Source: Mucilaginibacter sp. CSA2-8R
Lineage (GTDB): Bacteria > Bacteroidota > Bacteroidia > Sphingobacteriales > Sphingobacteriaceae
Reading direction: 5' to 3'
Assembly: GCF_038806765.1 (NCBI RefSeq)
Contig: NZ_CP152389.1
Span: 620,001-684,000, forward strand
Length of the DNA: 64,000 bases
Shown here: positions 10,301 through 19,033 of the stretch, piece by piece
Layout of the letters: every line of letters starts with the position of its first letter
How positions within the stretch are numbered: position 1 is the stretch's first letter
Notes under the pieces: generated by a model
Database searches by the model: none
Told to the model about the DNA's origin: nothing
Seen by the model: the letters and a program-made list of their open reading frames with translations, nothing else
Position numbers and translations under genes: made by a program

Positions 10301-13300
10301 GTTTTGGGTGATGGATCCTTTTATCTACAAGCCTAACTCGCAAGGCGGCGACTTATACCTAAACTTAGGTAGTGTTTCTGAAGATATATTAAAAGACGGC
10401 CGTAAATCGGTAGAAAACGGTTTGCCGCCTGATGGCAGCAACACCCAAACTGATGAAACCGTATGGGGGCGGGTGCCTCGTTTACAGCCGGTAATTAACG
10501 CCTTTGACAATAACCCGGATGCCCGCCGTTTGCAGGATGTGGGCCTGGACGGCTTGAGCGATACCGGTGAGCAAACCAAGTTTTCGGGCTTTGTGCAGCA
10601 AATGCGCTCTCAGTTAACTACGCAAGCTGCTAATGCGCTGGCTGCCGACCCGTCATCAGATAATTACCAATACTATCAGGGCCCGCAGCTCGATCAAAAC
10701 CGTGCAGGTATATTGCAGCGCTATAGCCGTTACAACGGTACTGAAGGTAACTCTAAAACCGCAGAGCAGTCGCAGGCCGAGTTGGGTATATCCACATCTG
10801 CTTCTACCTCGTTACCCGATGGTGAAGACCTGAACCGTGACAACAGCATGAGCCAGGCTGATGAATACTTCCAGTATAAAGTATCTATCCGTCCGCAGGA
10901 TATGATTGTAGGGCAGAATTTTATCAATGATAAAGTAACGTCGCAGGTTAAACTGGCCGACGGTACTACGCAAAGCGTAAGCTGGTACCAGTTCAGGGTG
11001 CCTATAGCGGCTTATCAAAGCCGTGAGGGTAATATCCAGGATTTTAAAGCTATCCGCTATATGCGGATGTTCATGACCAACTTTGCCGATACCGCTGTTT
11101 TGCGTATGGGTACACTGCAACTGGTAAGAGGGGAGTGGCGCGCCTACAACGTTGAAAAAGCCAGCACTAAAGTTATCTCTGATCCGGCACTATTGAACCC
11201 TCCGGTTGATAACTCTACTTTAAATGTACAGGCGGTAAACCTGGAGGCTAATGGTACCCGTAGCCCCATCCCTTATGTACTGCCGCCTGGCATTGATCGC
11301 CAGCGCGATTATAATAACCTGCGTACCGATACCCGCTTAAACGAGCAATCGCTATCCTTAAATGTAACTAACCTGCGCAGCGGTTACTCCAGAGCTGCTT
11401 ACCGCACGTTTTATAATGATTTGCGGGCCTACAAGCGCCTGCAGATGTTTATCCATGCCGAAGGTGATCAATTAAACGATAACGACCTGAATGCATTTAT
11501 ACGTTTAGGCGTAGATTACCAGGATAACTATTATGAATACGAGATTCCGTTAAAAATTACCCGCCCCGGTACTACCGACCCAAGCGCCATATGGCCAACT
11601 GCCAACCAGATGGATATTGAGCTGGCCGCCCTTACCCGTGCTAAGTTAGCCCGTGATAATGCTATCGCCACCGGGCAGGCATCACTCAATATTCCGTTTA
11701 CGATTACTGATGGCGTTAATAAAATTACCATTAAAGGGCAGCCCGATTTAAGCCGGCTGCGTGCCATTATGCTGGGTATGCGTAACCCTTATAAACCCAC
11801 CGGCAGCTTTGATAAATCGGGCATTGTATGGTTTAACGAGTTGCGGCTTACCGACTTTGACCAGCGCGGTGGCTGGGCAGCTACAGCCCGCTTAAATGCC
11901 CGCCTGGCCGATTTTGCAGATGTTACCCTGGCCGGCAGCAAAACTACCATAGGTTTTGGTTCGATAGAGCAGCGCGTAAGCGAGCGCAGCCGTGCCGACA
12001 ACCAAACGTTTGATGTGGCAGGTAACGTGGAGTTAGGTAAATTTTTTCCGGCTAAAAGCGGTGTGCATGTGCCAATGTACATCAATTTGTCGCAGCAGGT
12101 GGCTATGCCGCAATATAACCCGGCACAGCCCGACGTTGAATTGAAAGATGCGCTGGCTAACGCGCCAACCCAGGAAAAGCGTGATGAAATTAAACGCATA
12201 GCCCAGGATTACACCATGCGCAAAAGCATCAATTTTACCAATGTGCATAAAGCCAAGACTAATGCAGCAGATCCGGTTAAACTTTGGGATGTTGAAAACT
12301 TGTCGGGTACCTATGCTTACTCCGAGTACGAGCACCACGATTTTGTAACCGAGAATGAATACCAGAAAAATTATAAGATAGCGCTGGCTTACAACTACAT
12401 TAATCCGGCTAAATATTACACACCTTTCGAAAAGGTGATTAAAAATAATATGCTGTCGCTATTTAAGGATATAAACTTTAGCATACTGCCATCGCGTTTA
12501 AACCTGGCTATCAGTTTAGACCGTTTTTATGCCGAAAACACCTTGCGCGAAAACGATCCTAATAATTTTTTACCGGTACCAACCACTAATTTTAACAAAA
12601 ACTTTAACATTACCCGTGTATACGGCATCGGCTGGAATTTAACCAAGTCGTTGCAGATGGATATTGACGCTACTAACCTGGCTGTGGTAGACGAGCCTGC
12701 CGGCCGTATTAACGGTTTAAAGCGCGATACGTTGTGGAATAACCTAAAGCGTTTAGGCCGCACTACCAACTATAACCATACTATCAATTTCAATTATACC
12801 TTACCTATCAGTAAAATACCCGGGCTAGACTGGGTGAGTGCTATTGCCCGTTATAGCACCAATTTTAACTGGCAAACCCAACCTACTTTTGCCCTGCGCA
12901 ATGACGCTTTTGATGTAGGTAACACCATTCAAAACTCGCGGTCGGTGCAGTTAAACCCTACGCTTAGCTTTACAGGTTTGTACAACAAGTTTGCTTACCT
13001 GCGTAAGCTCAATGGCGCCGGTAATAATACTACGGGTGCTGGCAGCAAAATACTGGTGGGCTTATTAACCAGCATCAAAAACTTAGGTGCTACCTATACC
13101 CGCAGCGAGGGTACTTTTTTACCAGGCTATTTACCGGGCACCTCGCTGGCCGGTCAGGATTTAGATTACAATGCGCCAGGAATCGGCTTTTTACTGGGTA
13201 GCCAGGCTGATATCCGTGGCAAAGCGGTAAGTAGGGGCTGGCTGAGTACCGACACGTTGCAAAACCAATTGTATGCTACTACACTGAATGAAGACATGCA

Positions 13301-14396
13301 CTTCAGGAGTACAATCCGCCCGTTTGCCGATTTAAATATTGAGCTCACCGCTTTCCGTACCCGCGACCGTAACTACCAAACTAATTATAAATACAATACC
13401 AACTCGGGTAGTTTTGAAAGCCTGAGCCCAATTACTTCGGGTACTTACAGCGTTTCTTTCCTATCATTAGGTACGGCATTTAGCAAGGCCAGCGGGGTAA
13501 CTAATTATTCAAGTACCTTTCAGCAATTGCTGGATAACCGGCAGGTAATTTCTCAGCGCTTAGGGCAGCAAAACACTAACTCGGCCGGTGGTGCTAATGG
13601 TTACCGCGACGGTTACGGGCCTAACCAGCAGGATGTATTGGTTGCCTCATTCCTGGCGGCTTACAGCGGTAAGGATGCTGGTAAAGTGAGCTTAAACAGC
13701 TTTCCGCAAATACCTATCCCTAACTGGCAGCTTACTTACAACGGGCTAAGCCGGATAAGTTGGTTAAAAGAATTGTTTGATGCTTTTGATATACGTCATG
13801 GTTACCGGTCTACCTACAGCGTAAACAGCTATAACTCGCTCATCAGGTATAAAGAAGTAAACGGTGCATCGAGTGAGCGCGATGTTAACAAAGATTTTTT
13901 ACCGTTTTATCAGTTTACACAGGTAACCTTGTTTGAGCAGTTTGTACCGCTGGTAGGTATGGACATCCGCTTTAAAAACAGCATGACCATTAACGCCGAG
14001 TACCGTAAAAGCCGTACACTAAGCTTAAGCTTGCTTAATAGCCAGCTGGCCCAGCAGAATGAGAATATTGTGGTATTGGGTTTTGGTTACCGTACCCGTA
14101 GTTTAAGATTACCTTTCAGGTTACTAAATGCTAAAACCAATAACGACATTAACTTTAAAATGGACTTTGCCATACGCGATAATAAAATTATGATTTATCG
14201 TGCCGATGTACAAACAGCCGAAGTATCATCCGGTGCTAAAAACATCACCTTGCGCCCTTCCATCGATTATGTGATTAGCCAGCGTTTCAATCTCAACCTG
14301 TTTTACGACTCTAATATCACTAAGCCCTATACTTCGCAAACGTTTAGTACCGCTTACACCAACTTTGGCATTAACCTGAAAATGATGTTGCAATAA
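7359..14396 (+). CDS. sprA: Type IX secretion / gliding motility outer-membrane translocon protein SprA
   Basis: At 2345 residues this matches the giant SprA family. SprA forms a very large outer-membrane beta-barrel through which type IX secretion system cargo leaves the cell. A Sec signal peptide (about residues 1-28, ending SFAQ) is followed by alternating aromatic/hydrophobic beta-strand sequence to the end, which closes on FGINLKMMLQ. No ATG fits in frame near the start. The first codon is TTG at 7359, which gives a proper MVKNF positive n-region. A GTG nine codons later would shorten it. The gene ends at a strong bidirectional hairpin. Many Sphingobacteriaceae carry sprA for secretion without visible gliding, so motility cannot be concluded. 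Confidence 0.95.
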   Translation: MVKNFTIRLVLWLLVWSVFGGITVSFAQKRPATGKDSLTISVPYRNQQSRSSRMREGRFEVDPPNLQRSIQYDAATNRYILIEKVGNLMYRAPRYLTFAEYLQLTQQQNKREYFKQLADNYATQSQQPGFIPQIKIRSRTFEQIFGSSIIDIRPQGSAQLVFAGQVNSNQNPLLAARQRKQFNFNFDQRIQMNLTGTIGDKLKIATNYNTDAQFQFENQVKLDYTGHPDEIIQKIEAGTVSMPLNTSLIRGSQALFGLKTKLKFGKLDVTSIFSQQRSQARTITITNGSQQGEFRLMPTDYEANRHYFLSQYFRDNYNKALANIPIINSNVTITRVEVWTTNRTNTTTDSRDIIALLDLGENRPYNTTQVQGGSGFSGLPAGFQGPGFTTQSNSLLSRLFSLPNNGRLTNGNEVANFFQASGATDNYAKLPYARKLTAREFTLHPQLGYISLNYPLNNDEVLAIAYRYTYNGVEYQVGEFSNDLPVDAANPKALYVKLLKNEILKTNLPTWDLMMKNIYSLGAYQVSPVNFRMTIARLDDQSGIEKPSLTEGDTTVKGKIWLQLVGLDNLTQQNDRRPDGYFDFLEGITIDSQNGRVMFPVVEPFGSDLARRLTNSPGIQNRYVYQPLYDSVRTIAQQYFPQLNRYVIKGTYASQSGSEFQLNAVNIPQGSVVVNAGSLRLQEGSDYTVDYSIGRIRVLNQSLLQSGQPLTVNIENNELFGVQQKTLYGSRFDYRANSKLLLGGTVMHLTEQPLTQKQIVGDESVSNTILGLDANYSSESRWLTRLVDRLPLINTKAPSFISFSGEVARLLPGSPAAINFAGSKNGTSYLDDFESSQSVIDLKGALNWQISGTPQLFAESRLFNDLSYGYNRARLAFYNIDPLFYNSSSTFNLSRTDLSNHYVRQVLETEVFPYKQSVTGQPLILSTLNLSFYPNIRGQYNYTTAGVNPDGTLQNPRSRWGGMFRKLETNDFESLNVQYMEFWVMDPFIYKPNSQGGDLYLNLGSVSEDILKDGRKSVENGLPPDGSNTQTDETVWGRVPRLQPVINAFDNNPDARRLQDVGLDGLSDTGEQTKFSGFVQQMRSQLTTQAANALAADPSSDNYQYYQGPQLDQNRAGILQRYSRYNGTEGNSKTAEQSQAELGISTSASTSLPDGEDLNRDNSMSQADEYFQYKVSIRPQDMIVGQNFINDKVTSQVKLADGTTQSVSWYQFRVPIAAYQSREGNIQDFKAIRYMRMFMTNFADTAVLRMGTLQLVRGEWRAYNVEKASTKVISDPALLNPPVDNSTLNVQAVNLEANGTRSPIPYVLPPGIDRQRDYNNLRTDTRLNEQSLSLNVTNLRSGYSRAAYRTFYNDLRAYKRLQMFIHAEGDQLNDNDLNAFIRLGVDYQDNYYEYEIPLKITRPGTTDPSAIWPTANQMDIELAALTRAKLARDNAIATGQASLNIPFTITDGVNKITIKGQPDLSRLRAIMLGMRNPYKPTGSFDKSGIVWFNELRLTDFDQRGGWAATARLNARLADFADVTLAGSKTTIGFGSIEQRVSERSRADNQTFDVAGNVELGKFFPAKSGVHVPMYINLSQQVAMPQYNPAQPDVELKDALANAPTQEKRDEIKRIAQDYTMRKSINFTNVHKAKTNAADPVKLWDVENLSGTYAYSEYEHHDFVTENEYQKNYKIALAYNYINPAKYYTPFEKVIKNNMLSLFKDINFSILPSRLNLAISLDRFYAENTLRENDPNNFLPVPTTNFNKNFNITRVYGIGWNLTKSLQMDIDATNLAVVDEPAGRINGLKRDTLWNNLKRLGRTTNYNHTINFNYTLPISKIPGLDWVSAIARYSTNFNWQTQPTFALRNDAFDVGNTIQNSRSVQLNPTLSFTGLYNKFAYLRKLNGAGNNTTGAGSKILVGLLTSIKNLGATYTRSEGTFLPGYLPGTSLAGQDLDYNAPGIGFLLGSQADIRGKAVSRGWLSTDTLQNQLYATTLNEDMHFRSTIRPFADLNIELTAFRTRDRNYQTNYKYNTNSGSFESLSPITSGTYSVSFLSLGTAFSKASGVTNYSSTFQQLLDNRQVISQRLGQQNTNSAGGANGYRDGYGPNQQDVLVASFLAAYSGKDAGKVSLNSFPQIPIPNWQLTYNGLSRISWLKELFDAFDIRHGYRSTYSVNSYNSLIRYKEVNGASSERDVNKDFLPFYQFTQVTLFEQFVPLVGMDIRFKNSMTINAEYRKSRTLSLSLLNSQLAQQNENIVVLGFGYRTRSLRLPFRLLNAKTNNDINFKMDFAIRDNKIMIYRADVQTAEVSSGAKNITLRPSIDYVISQRFNLNLFYDSNITKPYTSQTFSTAYTNFGINLKMMLQ

Positions 14397-14430
14397 AAAG
14401 CCTGACTTATTTTGGGAAGTCAGGCTCTTT
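14397..14430. terminator. Bidirectional terminator between sprA and the transglutaminase gene
   Basis: AGCCTGACTT (14399-14408) pairs with AAGTCAGGCT (14417-14426), flanked by A-rich and T-rich runs. It lies between two convergent genes. Confidence 0.75.
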
Positions 14431-14452
14431 GTTAATGCTTTTTCAATCTATA

Positions 14453-15445
14453 TCACTGTTGCTGCTGTTGTTGTTGCTGAAGCAGTAAGGCTTCTTTATA
14501 GCGGCGGTAACTGTTGGTAGAAAATACCTCGTTTTCGGCAGCTTGCACAAAGCTGTTTTCAGGTAAAATAGAGGTGCTTTCGCCCGAGCTGCTTGGCTCA
14601 TCCTGGTACTCAACACTTACCTTAACCTCAAGTATGTGTCCTGATGAGCCTTTATAAACTCCTTTAACCGGCGAACAGTCCGAAAAATTACGTCCAACGG
14701 CTAATCGAACATGAGTTTCGTTGGCTACACAATTATTAGTTGGGTCGATGCCGAGCCAGCCATAATCGGGCAGGTAAACTTCGGCCCAAGCATGGGTAGC
14801 ACCTTCGCCCCGCATGCCGTTGCGGTTAGGGCAAATATAACCGCTCACATAGCGCGCAGGTATATTGAGCAATCGCAGCATTAAAATGAGTATATGTGCA
14901 AAGTCCTGGCAAACGCCCGCCTTTAAATTCCAAACCTCGGTTAAGGTGGTTTCAACAGTAGTTACACCCGGCAAATACTTAAAGTTTCGATACACATATT
15001 CGCAAAGGCGTAATGCCGTTTGGTAAGGTGTTTCGTTGTCTTGCTGTACTTGCGCTATAATGGTTTGCAACTCCGGCAGCGCTTCAAAATATTCGTGTTT
15101 TAAAAAATCAATGTAAGGTACAATGTACTGCAGTGCCTGTAGCTTTTGCCATTGCTCTGTTGCAGACATCTCCTCAATTGGCAACTCGCGGGGCTTGGTA
15201 ACTACCAGTACTTCAGAATTAATGATTAAACGGTTATGGGGCTCGAGGTAAGTAAAGCTGCCTACCTCGTTGCCATAATAATCAACATAAGTATCTACTA
15301 ACGGGTTGCCGGTAATAGTGAGTGTATGCTTTAAAACATCCTGGTGCATATCCACAATAGGGAATAGGATTACCTGATTGGCACTGTCGCGCACCATTCC
15401 CTCGTAAGTATAGCGGGTAATATGTTGTATCTTAAATTCAGGCAT
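14453..15445 (-). CDS. Transglutaminase-like cysteine peptidase family protein with C-terminal poly-Q tail
   Basis: The 330-residue protein has the bacterial transglutaminase-like N-terminal domain (about residues 4-85) and then a transglutaminase core. The Cys-His-Asp triad is Cys179 in AGVCQDFAH, His218 in GATHAWAEV and Asp234 in GIDPTN, so it should be active as an amidase, peptidase or acyltransferase. No signal peptide is seen. The last eight codons, a mix of CAG and CAA, encode eight consecutive glutamines before the stop. It is the third gene of a cassette with an alpha-E protein (19 bp upstream) and a circularly permuted ATP-grasp enzyme. This set is widely conserved and has been proposed to make and process peptide-like products. 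The substrate is unknown. Confidence 0.88.
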   Translation of the reverse strand: MPEFKIQHITRYTYEGMVRDSANQVILFPIVDMHQDVLKHTLTITGNPLVDTYVDYYGNEVGSFTYLEPHNRLIINSEVLVVTKPRELPIEEMSATEQWQKLQALQYIVPYIDFLKHEYFEALPELQTIIAQVQQDNETPYQTALRLCEYVYRNFKYLPGVTTVETTLTEVWNLKAGVCQDFAHILILMLRLLNIPARYVSGYICPNRNGMRGEGATHAWAEVYLPDYGWLGIDPTNNCVANETHVRLAVGRNFSDCSPVKGVYKGSSGHILEVKVSVEYQDEPSSSGESTSILPENSFVQAAENEVFSTNSYRRYKEALLLQQQQQQQQ

Positions 15446-15464
15446 CGATCAGTAAATTTTAAAA

Positions 15465-16400
15465 TTATGAATTAGCAAAATAATGCTCGTTCGTCAGGTT
15501 ACCAATGGTATACAGGTCTTTTTTAATTTGAGTTAAAAACTGGTGCAGTCCCACCTGGCTAATACTTTGTGTTGAGCTGTATTGAATAGAGCTTTGCAGT
15601 TTACCTATCTGGAAGGCTATATCCCGGTAATTGCTCAAGTTGCTTTCTTTTTTCAGTCGTTCGTAATACCTCCCAATATTATTAACCGAGTAGATCACCG
15701 AACGCGGAAAATCAGTATTCAGCATCACCAACTCCATAACGCTTTCGGCTTCAATACCATCGCGGTACGTTTTTAAATACAATTCATATCCGCCTATCGA
15801 CTGTAGCAAGTGTTTCCAGTAAGTGGTATCAGTTAATAAATCAGGATTGTTGTTAACCGACCCGAATTTGATGTCCAGTAAATCAATAGCCTGAATACTG
15901 CGCTCCAAAAACTTGCCGATATTCATAAAACTGCGGCCTTGTCCACGTTCCATGCTTACCTCGGCAGTGCCATAATACAGCATGATTTGCTTATTAAGGT
16001 TATCCAGCACACTGATCGGGTCGTCATGAAGCAGCCTTTCGGTAATGCCGGGGTCTTTAACACAATGGTAATACTCATTAAGGCATTGCCATAAATCGCG
16101 GGTAATATGCTCTTGAACGCTGCGGGCATTTTCACGTGCCAGCGTAATCATATTTAAAATTGAATTTGGGTTAGTGCGGTCGCTCACCATATAGGTAAGT
16201 ACCGCCCGGCTGTCGTTATCCAGCTTACTCATCAATTCCGCATCTGCTACCGAATAAATACGTATGACCGGTTTCCAGGTAAACTCCCGCACGGCATCCT
16301 GCGATGATGCATAGTTAATTTTGAGCATGCGTAAAATACCATCGCTACGCTCAATGTAACGGCTTAACCAATAAAAACTTGCTGCTACTCTGCTTAACAT
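15465..16400 (-). CDS. Alpha-E domain-containing protein (DUF403)
   Basis: This 311-residue, mostly helical protein begins MLSRVAASFYWLSRYIERSD, the signature start of the alpha-E (DUF403) family. It is cytoplasmic by sequence, with no signal peptide or membrane segment. The family has no proven activity. It is nearly always encoded with a circularly permuted ATP-grasp protein and a transglutaminase-like protein, as here, which suggests a complex or a shared substrate. It follows the ATP-grasp gene after 60 bp containing a C/G-rich repeat and precedes the transglutaminase gene by 19 bp. Confidence 0.9.
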   Translation of the reverse strand: MLSRVAASFYWLSRYIERSDGILRMLKINYASSQDAVREFTWKPVIRIYSVADAELMSKLDNDSRAVLTYMVSDRTNPNSILNMITLARENARSVQEHITRDLWQCLNEYYHCVKDPGITERLLHDDPISVLDNLNKQIMLYYGTAEVSMERGQGRSFMNIGKFLERSIQAIDLLDIKFGSVNNNPDLLTDTTYWKHLLQSIGGYELYLKTYRDGIEAESVMELVMLNTDFPRSVIYSVNNIGRYYERLKKESNLSNYRDIAFQIGKLQSSIQYSSTQSISQVGLHQFLTQIKKDLYTIGNLTNEHYFANS

Positions 16401-16404
16401 TTTG

Positions 16405-16426
16405 CCCCCTAACCCCCTAAAGGGGG
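16405..16426. repeat. C/G-rich palindromic repeat between ATP-grasp and alpha-E genes
   Basis: Two copies of CCCCCTAA are followed by AGGGGG, so either C-run can pair with the G-run. It is out of keeping with the AT-rich intergenic DNA around it. Elements of this type recur between genes in Bacteroidota genomes as I remember them. No second copy was seen in this window. Confidence 0.5.
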
Positions 16427-16460
16427 AATATATTTATGTATTTAATTTTTTTTATCCTTA

Positions 16461-17909
16461 CTAATCAAGTACCCAGGTGTCTTTACTGCCACCTCCCTGC
16501 GAACTGTTAACCACCAGTGAGCCTTCCTTCAAGGCTACCCTGGTTAAGCCGCCCGGAACAATTTGAATGCCGTCCGGACCGCATAAGGCGTAAGGGCGTA
16601 AATCAATGCGGCGCGGCTGCAGGCTGCCCTGTAAGTAGCAGGGTGCTGCCGATAAGGCAATAGTGGGTTGCGCAATAAAATTGCGTGGGTCTTTTAATAT
16701 CTCTTTTTTATAATCTTCAGTTTCCTGCTCGCTGGCTGCGTGCCCCATCAGCATACCGTAACCGCCGCTCCCGTTGGTTTTTTTTACTACCATGCTATTA
16801 ATGTTGGCAAACGTGTACTCGCGCTCGTCTGCATTGCGCAGCTGGTAAGTAGGTACGTTTTTAAGTAGAGGTTCCTCGTTCAGGTAGTAGCGTATCATTT
16901 CGGGCACATAGCTGTATATAGCCTTATCGTCGGCTACGCCGTTGCCTACGGCGTTTACAATGGCCACGTTACCTTTACGATAAGCGCTCATGATGCCGGC
17001 AACACCTAATACACTCGCCGGGTTAAACACCAAGGGGTCTAAAAATTCGTCATCAACCCTGCGGTAAATCACATCAACCTGCTGCAGGCCCGTGGTTGTT
17101 TTCATGTATACTTTGTGGTTATTTACCACCAGGTCGCGCCCTTCAACCAGTTCTACACCCATAAGGCGGGCCAGCGTGGTATGTTCAAAATAGGCAGAGT
17201 TATAAATGCCCGGGCTTAGCAGTACAACCGTTGGGTTGCTGATTTGCCGCGGCGACAAGGCCATCAGGTTTTTGTAAAGGATATTTGGATAATCGGTAAC
17301 GCTGCGGACATTGCATTGCGGCAGTAAATCAGGAAATAGCCGTTTGGTAATTTCCCTGTTTTCGAGCATGTAGCTCACGCCCGATGGTGTGCGCAAGTTA
17401 TCTTCTAAAACAAAAAAGTCGCCTTTTTCGTCGCGGATTAAATCGATGCCGGCAATATGTACATAAATATCATGGGGTACATCCAATTGGTACATCTCGC
17501 GCAAAAAATGCGGGCAGGAATAAATCACATCAATAGGGATAATTCCGTCTTTGATGATGAACTGGTTGTGGTATACATCCCTTAAAAACAGGTTGAGCGC
17601 AGTTAAGCGCTGCTTGATGCCGTTTTCTACCAGCATCCACTCGGCGCCTGTAATGATGCGTGGAATAATGTCGAACGGAAATATCTTTTCTATCCCTTCG
17701 CCACTATCATAAACGGTGAAGGTAATGCCCTGCGTCATGAACAGGCGTCGCGCCAGTTCTTCCTTTTTATTTAAATTATCAGCTGATTCTTTAGATAAGT
17801 AGGTAATAACTCGCTGATAATGCTCACGAATACTATAGTTTTCGTTGTACATCTCATCCCAAACACCTTTGATAGCATTATACTCATTAAAATGTGCTGA
17901 TTGATACAT
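16461..17909 (-). CDS. Circularly permuted type 2 ATP-grasp protein (DUF404/DUF407)
   Basis: The 482-residue protein matches the family of circularly permuted ATP-grasp enzymes, predicted carboxylate-amine or peptide ligases using ATP. Family hallmarks are YNENYSIREHY near the N-terminus, the central DIYVHIAGIDLIRDEKGDFFVLEDNLR region (Mg/ATP-binding DN), EGRDLVV, and the C-terminal SRxx-like NSSQGGGSKDTWVL ending. It is the first gene of the - strand cassette with alpha-E and transglutaminase-like proteins. The product is unknown; comparative-genomics proposals favour synthesis of small peptides or peptide tags. It begins a transcription unit about 180 bp after the sdh terminator. Confidence 0.9.
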   Translation of the reverse strand: MYQSAHFNEYNAIKGVWDEMYNENYSIREHYQRVITYLSKESADNLNKKEELARRLFMTQGITFTVYDSGEGIEKIFPFDIIPRIITGAEWMLVENGIKQRLTALNLFLRDVYHNQFIIKDGIIPIDVIYSCPHFLREMYQLDVPHDIYVHIAGIDLIRDEKGDFFVLEDNLRTPSGVSYMLENREITKRLFPDLLPQCNVRSVTDYPNILYKNLMALSPRQISNPTVVLLSPGIYNSAYFEHTTLARLMGVELVEGRDLVVNNHKVYMKTTTGLQQVDVIYRRVDDEFLDPLVFNPASVLGVAGIMSAYRKGNVAIVNAVGNGVADDKAIYSYVPEMIRYYLNEEPLLKNVPTYQLRNADEREYTFANINSMVVKKTNGSGGYGMLMGHAASEQETEDYKKEILKDPRNFIAQPTIALSAAPCYLQGSLQPRRIDLRPYALCGPDGIQIVPGGLTRVALKEGSLVVNSSQGGGSKDTWVLD

Positions 17910-18087
17910 AAATAATCCTCATAAATTATTGAAAGCGTAATAGCTTTTAATCTATCAGGGTAATTTAGTAACTGTTTTTAATAATTCGCTTAATAAAAAA
18001 TATATAATTTATAAAATTAAGCTAATTGGTTGTTAATTAAGTGTTGGTATTTTGCTGTTGGCTGGCGATTGATGAAGAATAGGCAAC

Positions 18088-18120
18088 AAAAAAGGCTTAA
18101 GATTATCTTAAGCCTTTTTA
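18088..18120 (-). terminator. Terminator of the sdhCAB operon
   Basis: AAAAAAGGCTTAAG and CTTAAGCCTTTTT pair across a 5-nt loop, 21 bp beyond the sdhB stop. Read on the - strand, the stem is followed by a U-run. Confidence 0.8.
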
Positions 18121-18140
18121 ATATTAAACAAGTACGATGA

Positions 18141-18935
18141 TTAACCGTGGTTAACCTCATGTACTTCTTCTTCTTTAAAGAATTTTGCAGTAAAGTAATC
18201 GGAGTTCATGCGTGCAATGTTAGTCAGGGTAATTTCCTTCGGACATTCTGCCTCGCACGCACCGGTGTTGGTACAGCTACCAAAACCTTCAGCATCCATT
18301 TGTGCTACCATGCTTTGTGCGCGGCGGTAACGTTCAGGCTGCCCCTGTGGTAACAAGGCCAACTGCGTAATTTTAGCTGATGTAAATAACATGGCCGAAG
18401 CATTTTTACAAGCAGCTACACAAGCACCACACTGAATACAGGTAGCCGAGTTAAAGGCCTCGTCGGCAATTACTTTAGGAATCGGAATCTCGTTGGCATC
18501 AGGAACACCACCGGTATTTACCGAAACATAACCACCAGCCTGCTGTATACGGTCAAAAGCAGAGCGGTCGGTAGCCAAATCTTTTACTACCGGGAAGGCT
18601 GCTGCTCTCCATGGCTCAATGGTGATGGTTTCGCCATCACTAAAGCTGCGCATGTGTAACTGGCAGGTGGTAATTGCACGCTTAGGCCCGTGCGGGCGGC
18701 CATTAATATATAATGAACACATACCGCAAATACCCTCGCGGCAGTCATGGTCAAAGTGGATAGGCTCATCCTTTGCCAAAATCAGGCTCTCGTTCACTAC
18801 ATCCAGCATCTCCAGGAAAGACATATCCGGAGATATGTTCTCGGCCTTATAAGTTACAAACTTGCCGGCAGTTTGTGCATTTTTTTGGCGCCAAACTTTC
18901 AGCGTCAAATTCATCGTTCCGTTTGCGTTACTCAT
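18141..18935 (-). CDS. sdhB: Succinate dehydrogenase/fumarate reductase iron-sulfur subunit
   Basis: SdhB passes electrons from the flavoprotein to the membrane quinone site through three Fe-S clusters. The 264-residue protein has an N-terminal 2Fe-2S ferredoxin domain (CREGICGMC) and a C-terminal region with [11 protein letters not shown] and [12 protein letters not shown] for the 4Fe-4S and 3Fe-4S clusters. The second motif of the last pair has Thr where many families have Cys, as expected for a 3Fe-4S site. The start [10 protein letters not shown] is preferred over an in-frame ATG nine codons upstream that runs into an inverted repeat. It is the last gene of sdhC-sdhA-sdhB, separated from sdhA by a 98-bp spacer holding that repeat. 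Confidence 0.95.
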   Translation of the reverse strand: MSNANGTMNLTLKVWRQKNAQTAGKFVTYKAENISPDMSFLEMLDVVNESLILAKDEPIHFDHDCREGICGMCSLYINGRPHGPKRAITTCQLHMRSFSDGETITIEPWRAAAFPVVKDLATDRSAFDRIQQAGGYVSVNTGGVPDANEIPIPKVIADEAFNSATCIQCGACVAACKNASAMLFTSAKITQLALLPQGQPERYRRAQSMVAQMDAEGFGSCTNTGACEAECPKEITLTNIARMNSDYFTAKFFKEEEVHEVNHG

Positions 18936-18950
18936 ATCTATAAAATTAGA

Positions 18951-19030
18951 GTCAAGAACCAAGATCCAAGAACCAGGAAAATCATCACTTTTATAAAAGT
19001 CTTGATTCTTGGCTCTTGGCTCTTGCTTCT
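18951..19030. repeat. Imperfect inverted repeat built of TCTTGG-type units between sdhA and sdhB
   Basis: The left arm (18951-18978) contains AAGAACCAAGATCCAAGAAC and the right arm (18997-19025) contains TTCTTGGCTCTTGGCTCTTG. The arms pair over about 24 positions with a few mismatches, across an AT-rich loop of about 18 nt. Each arm is itself a tandem array of a 6-7-nt unit. In the transcript it would form a long stem inside the sdhAB spacer, where it could stabilise mRNA or tune sdhB expression. Confidence 0.7.
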
Positions 19031-19033
19031 ATC

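Noticed and set aside
11789..12338. Minus-strand frames of about 100-136 codons inside sprA
   Set aside because: They are shadows of the sprA frame in a biased-codon region.
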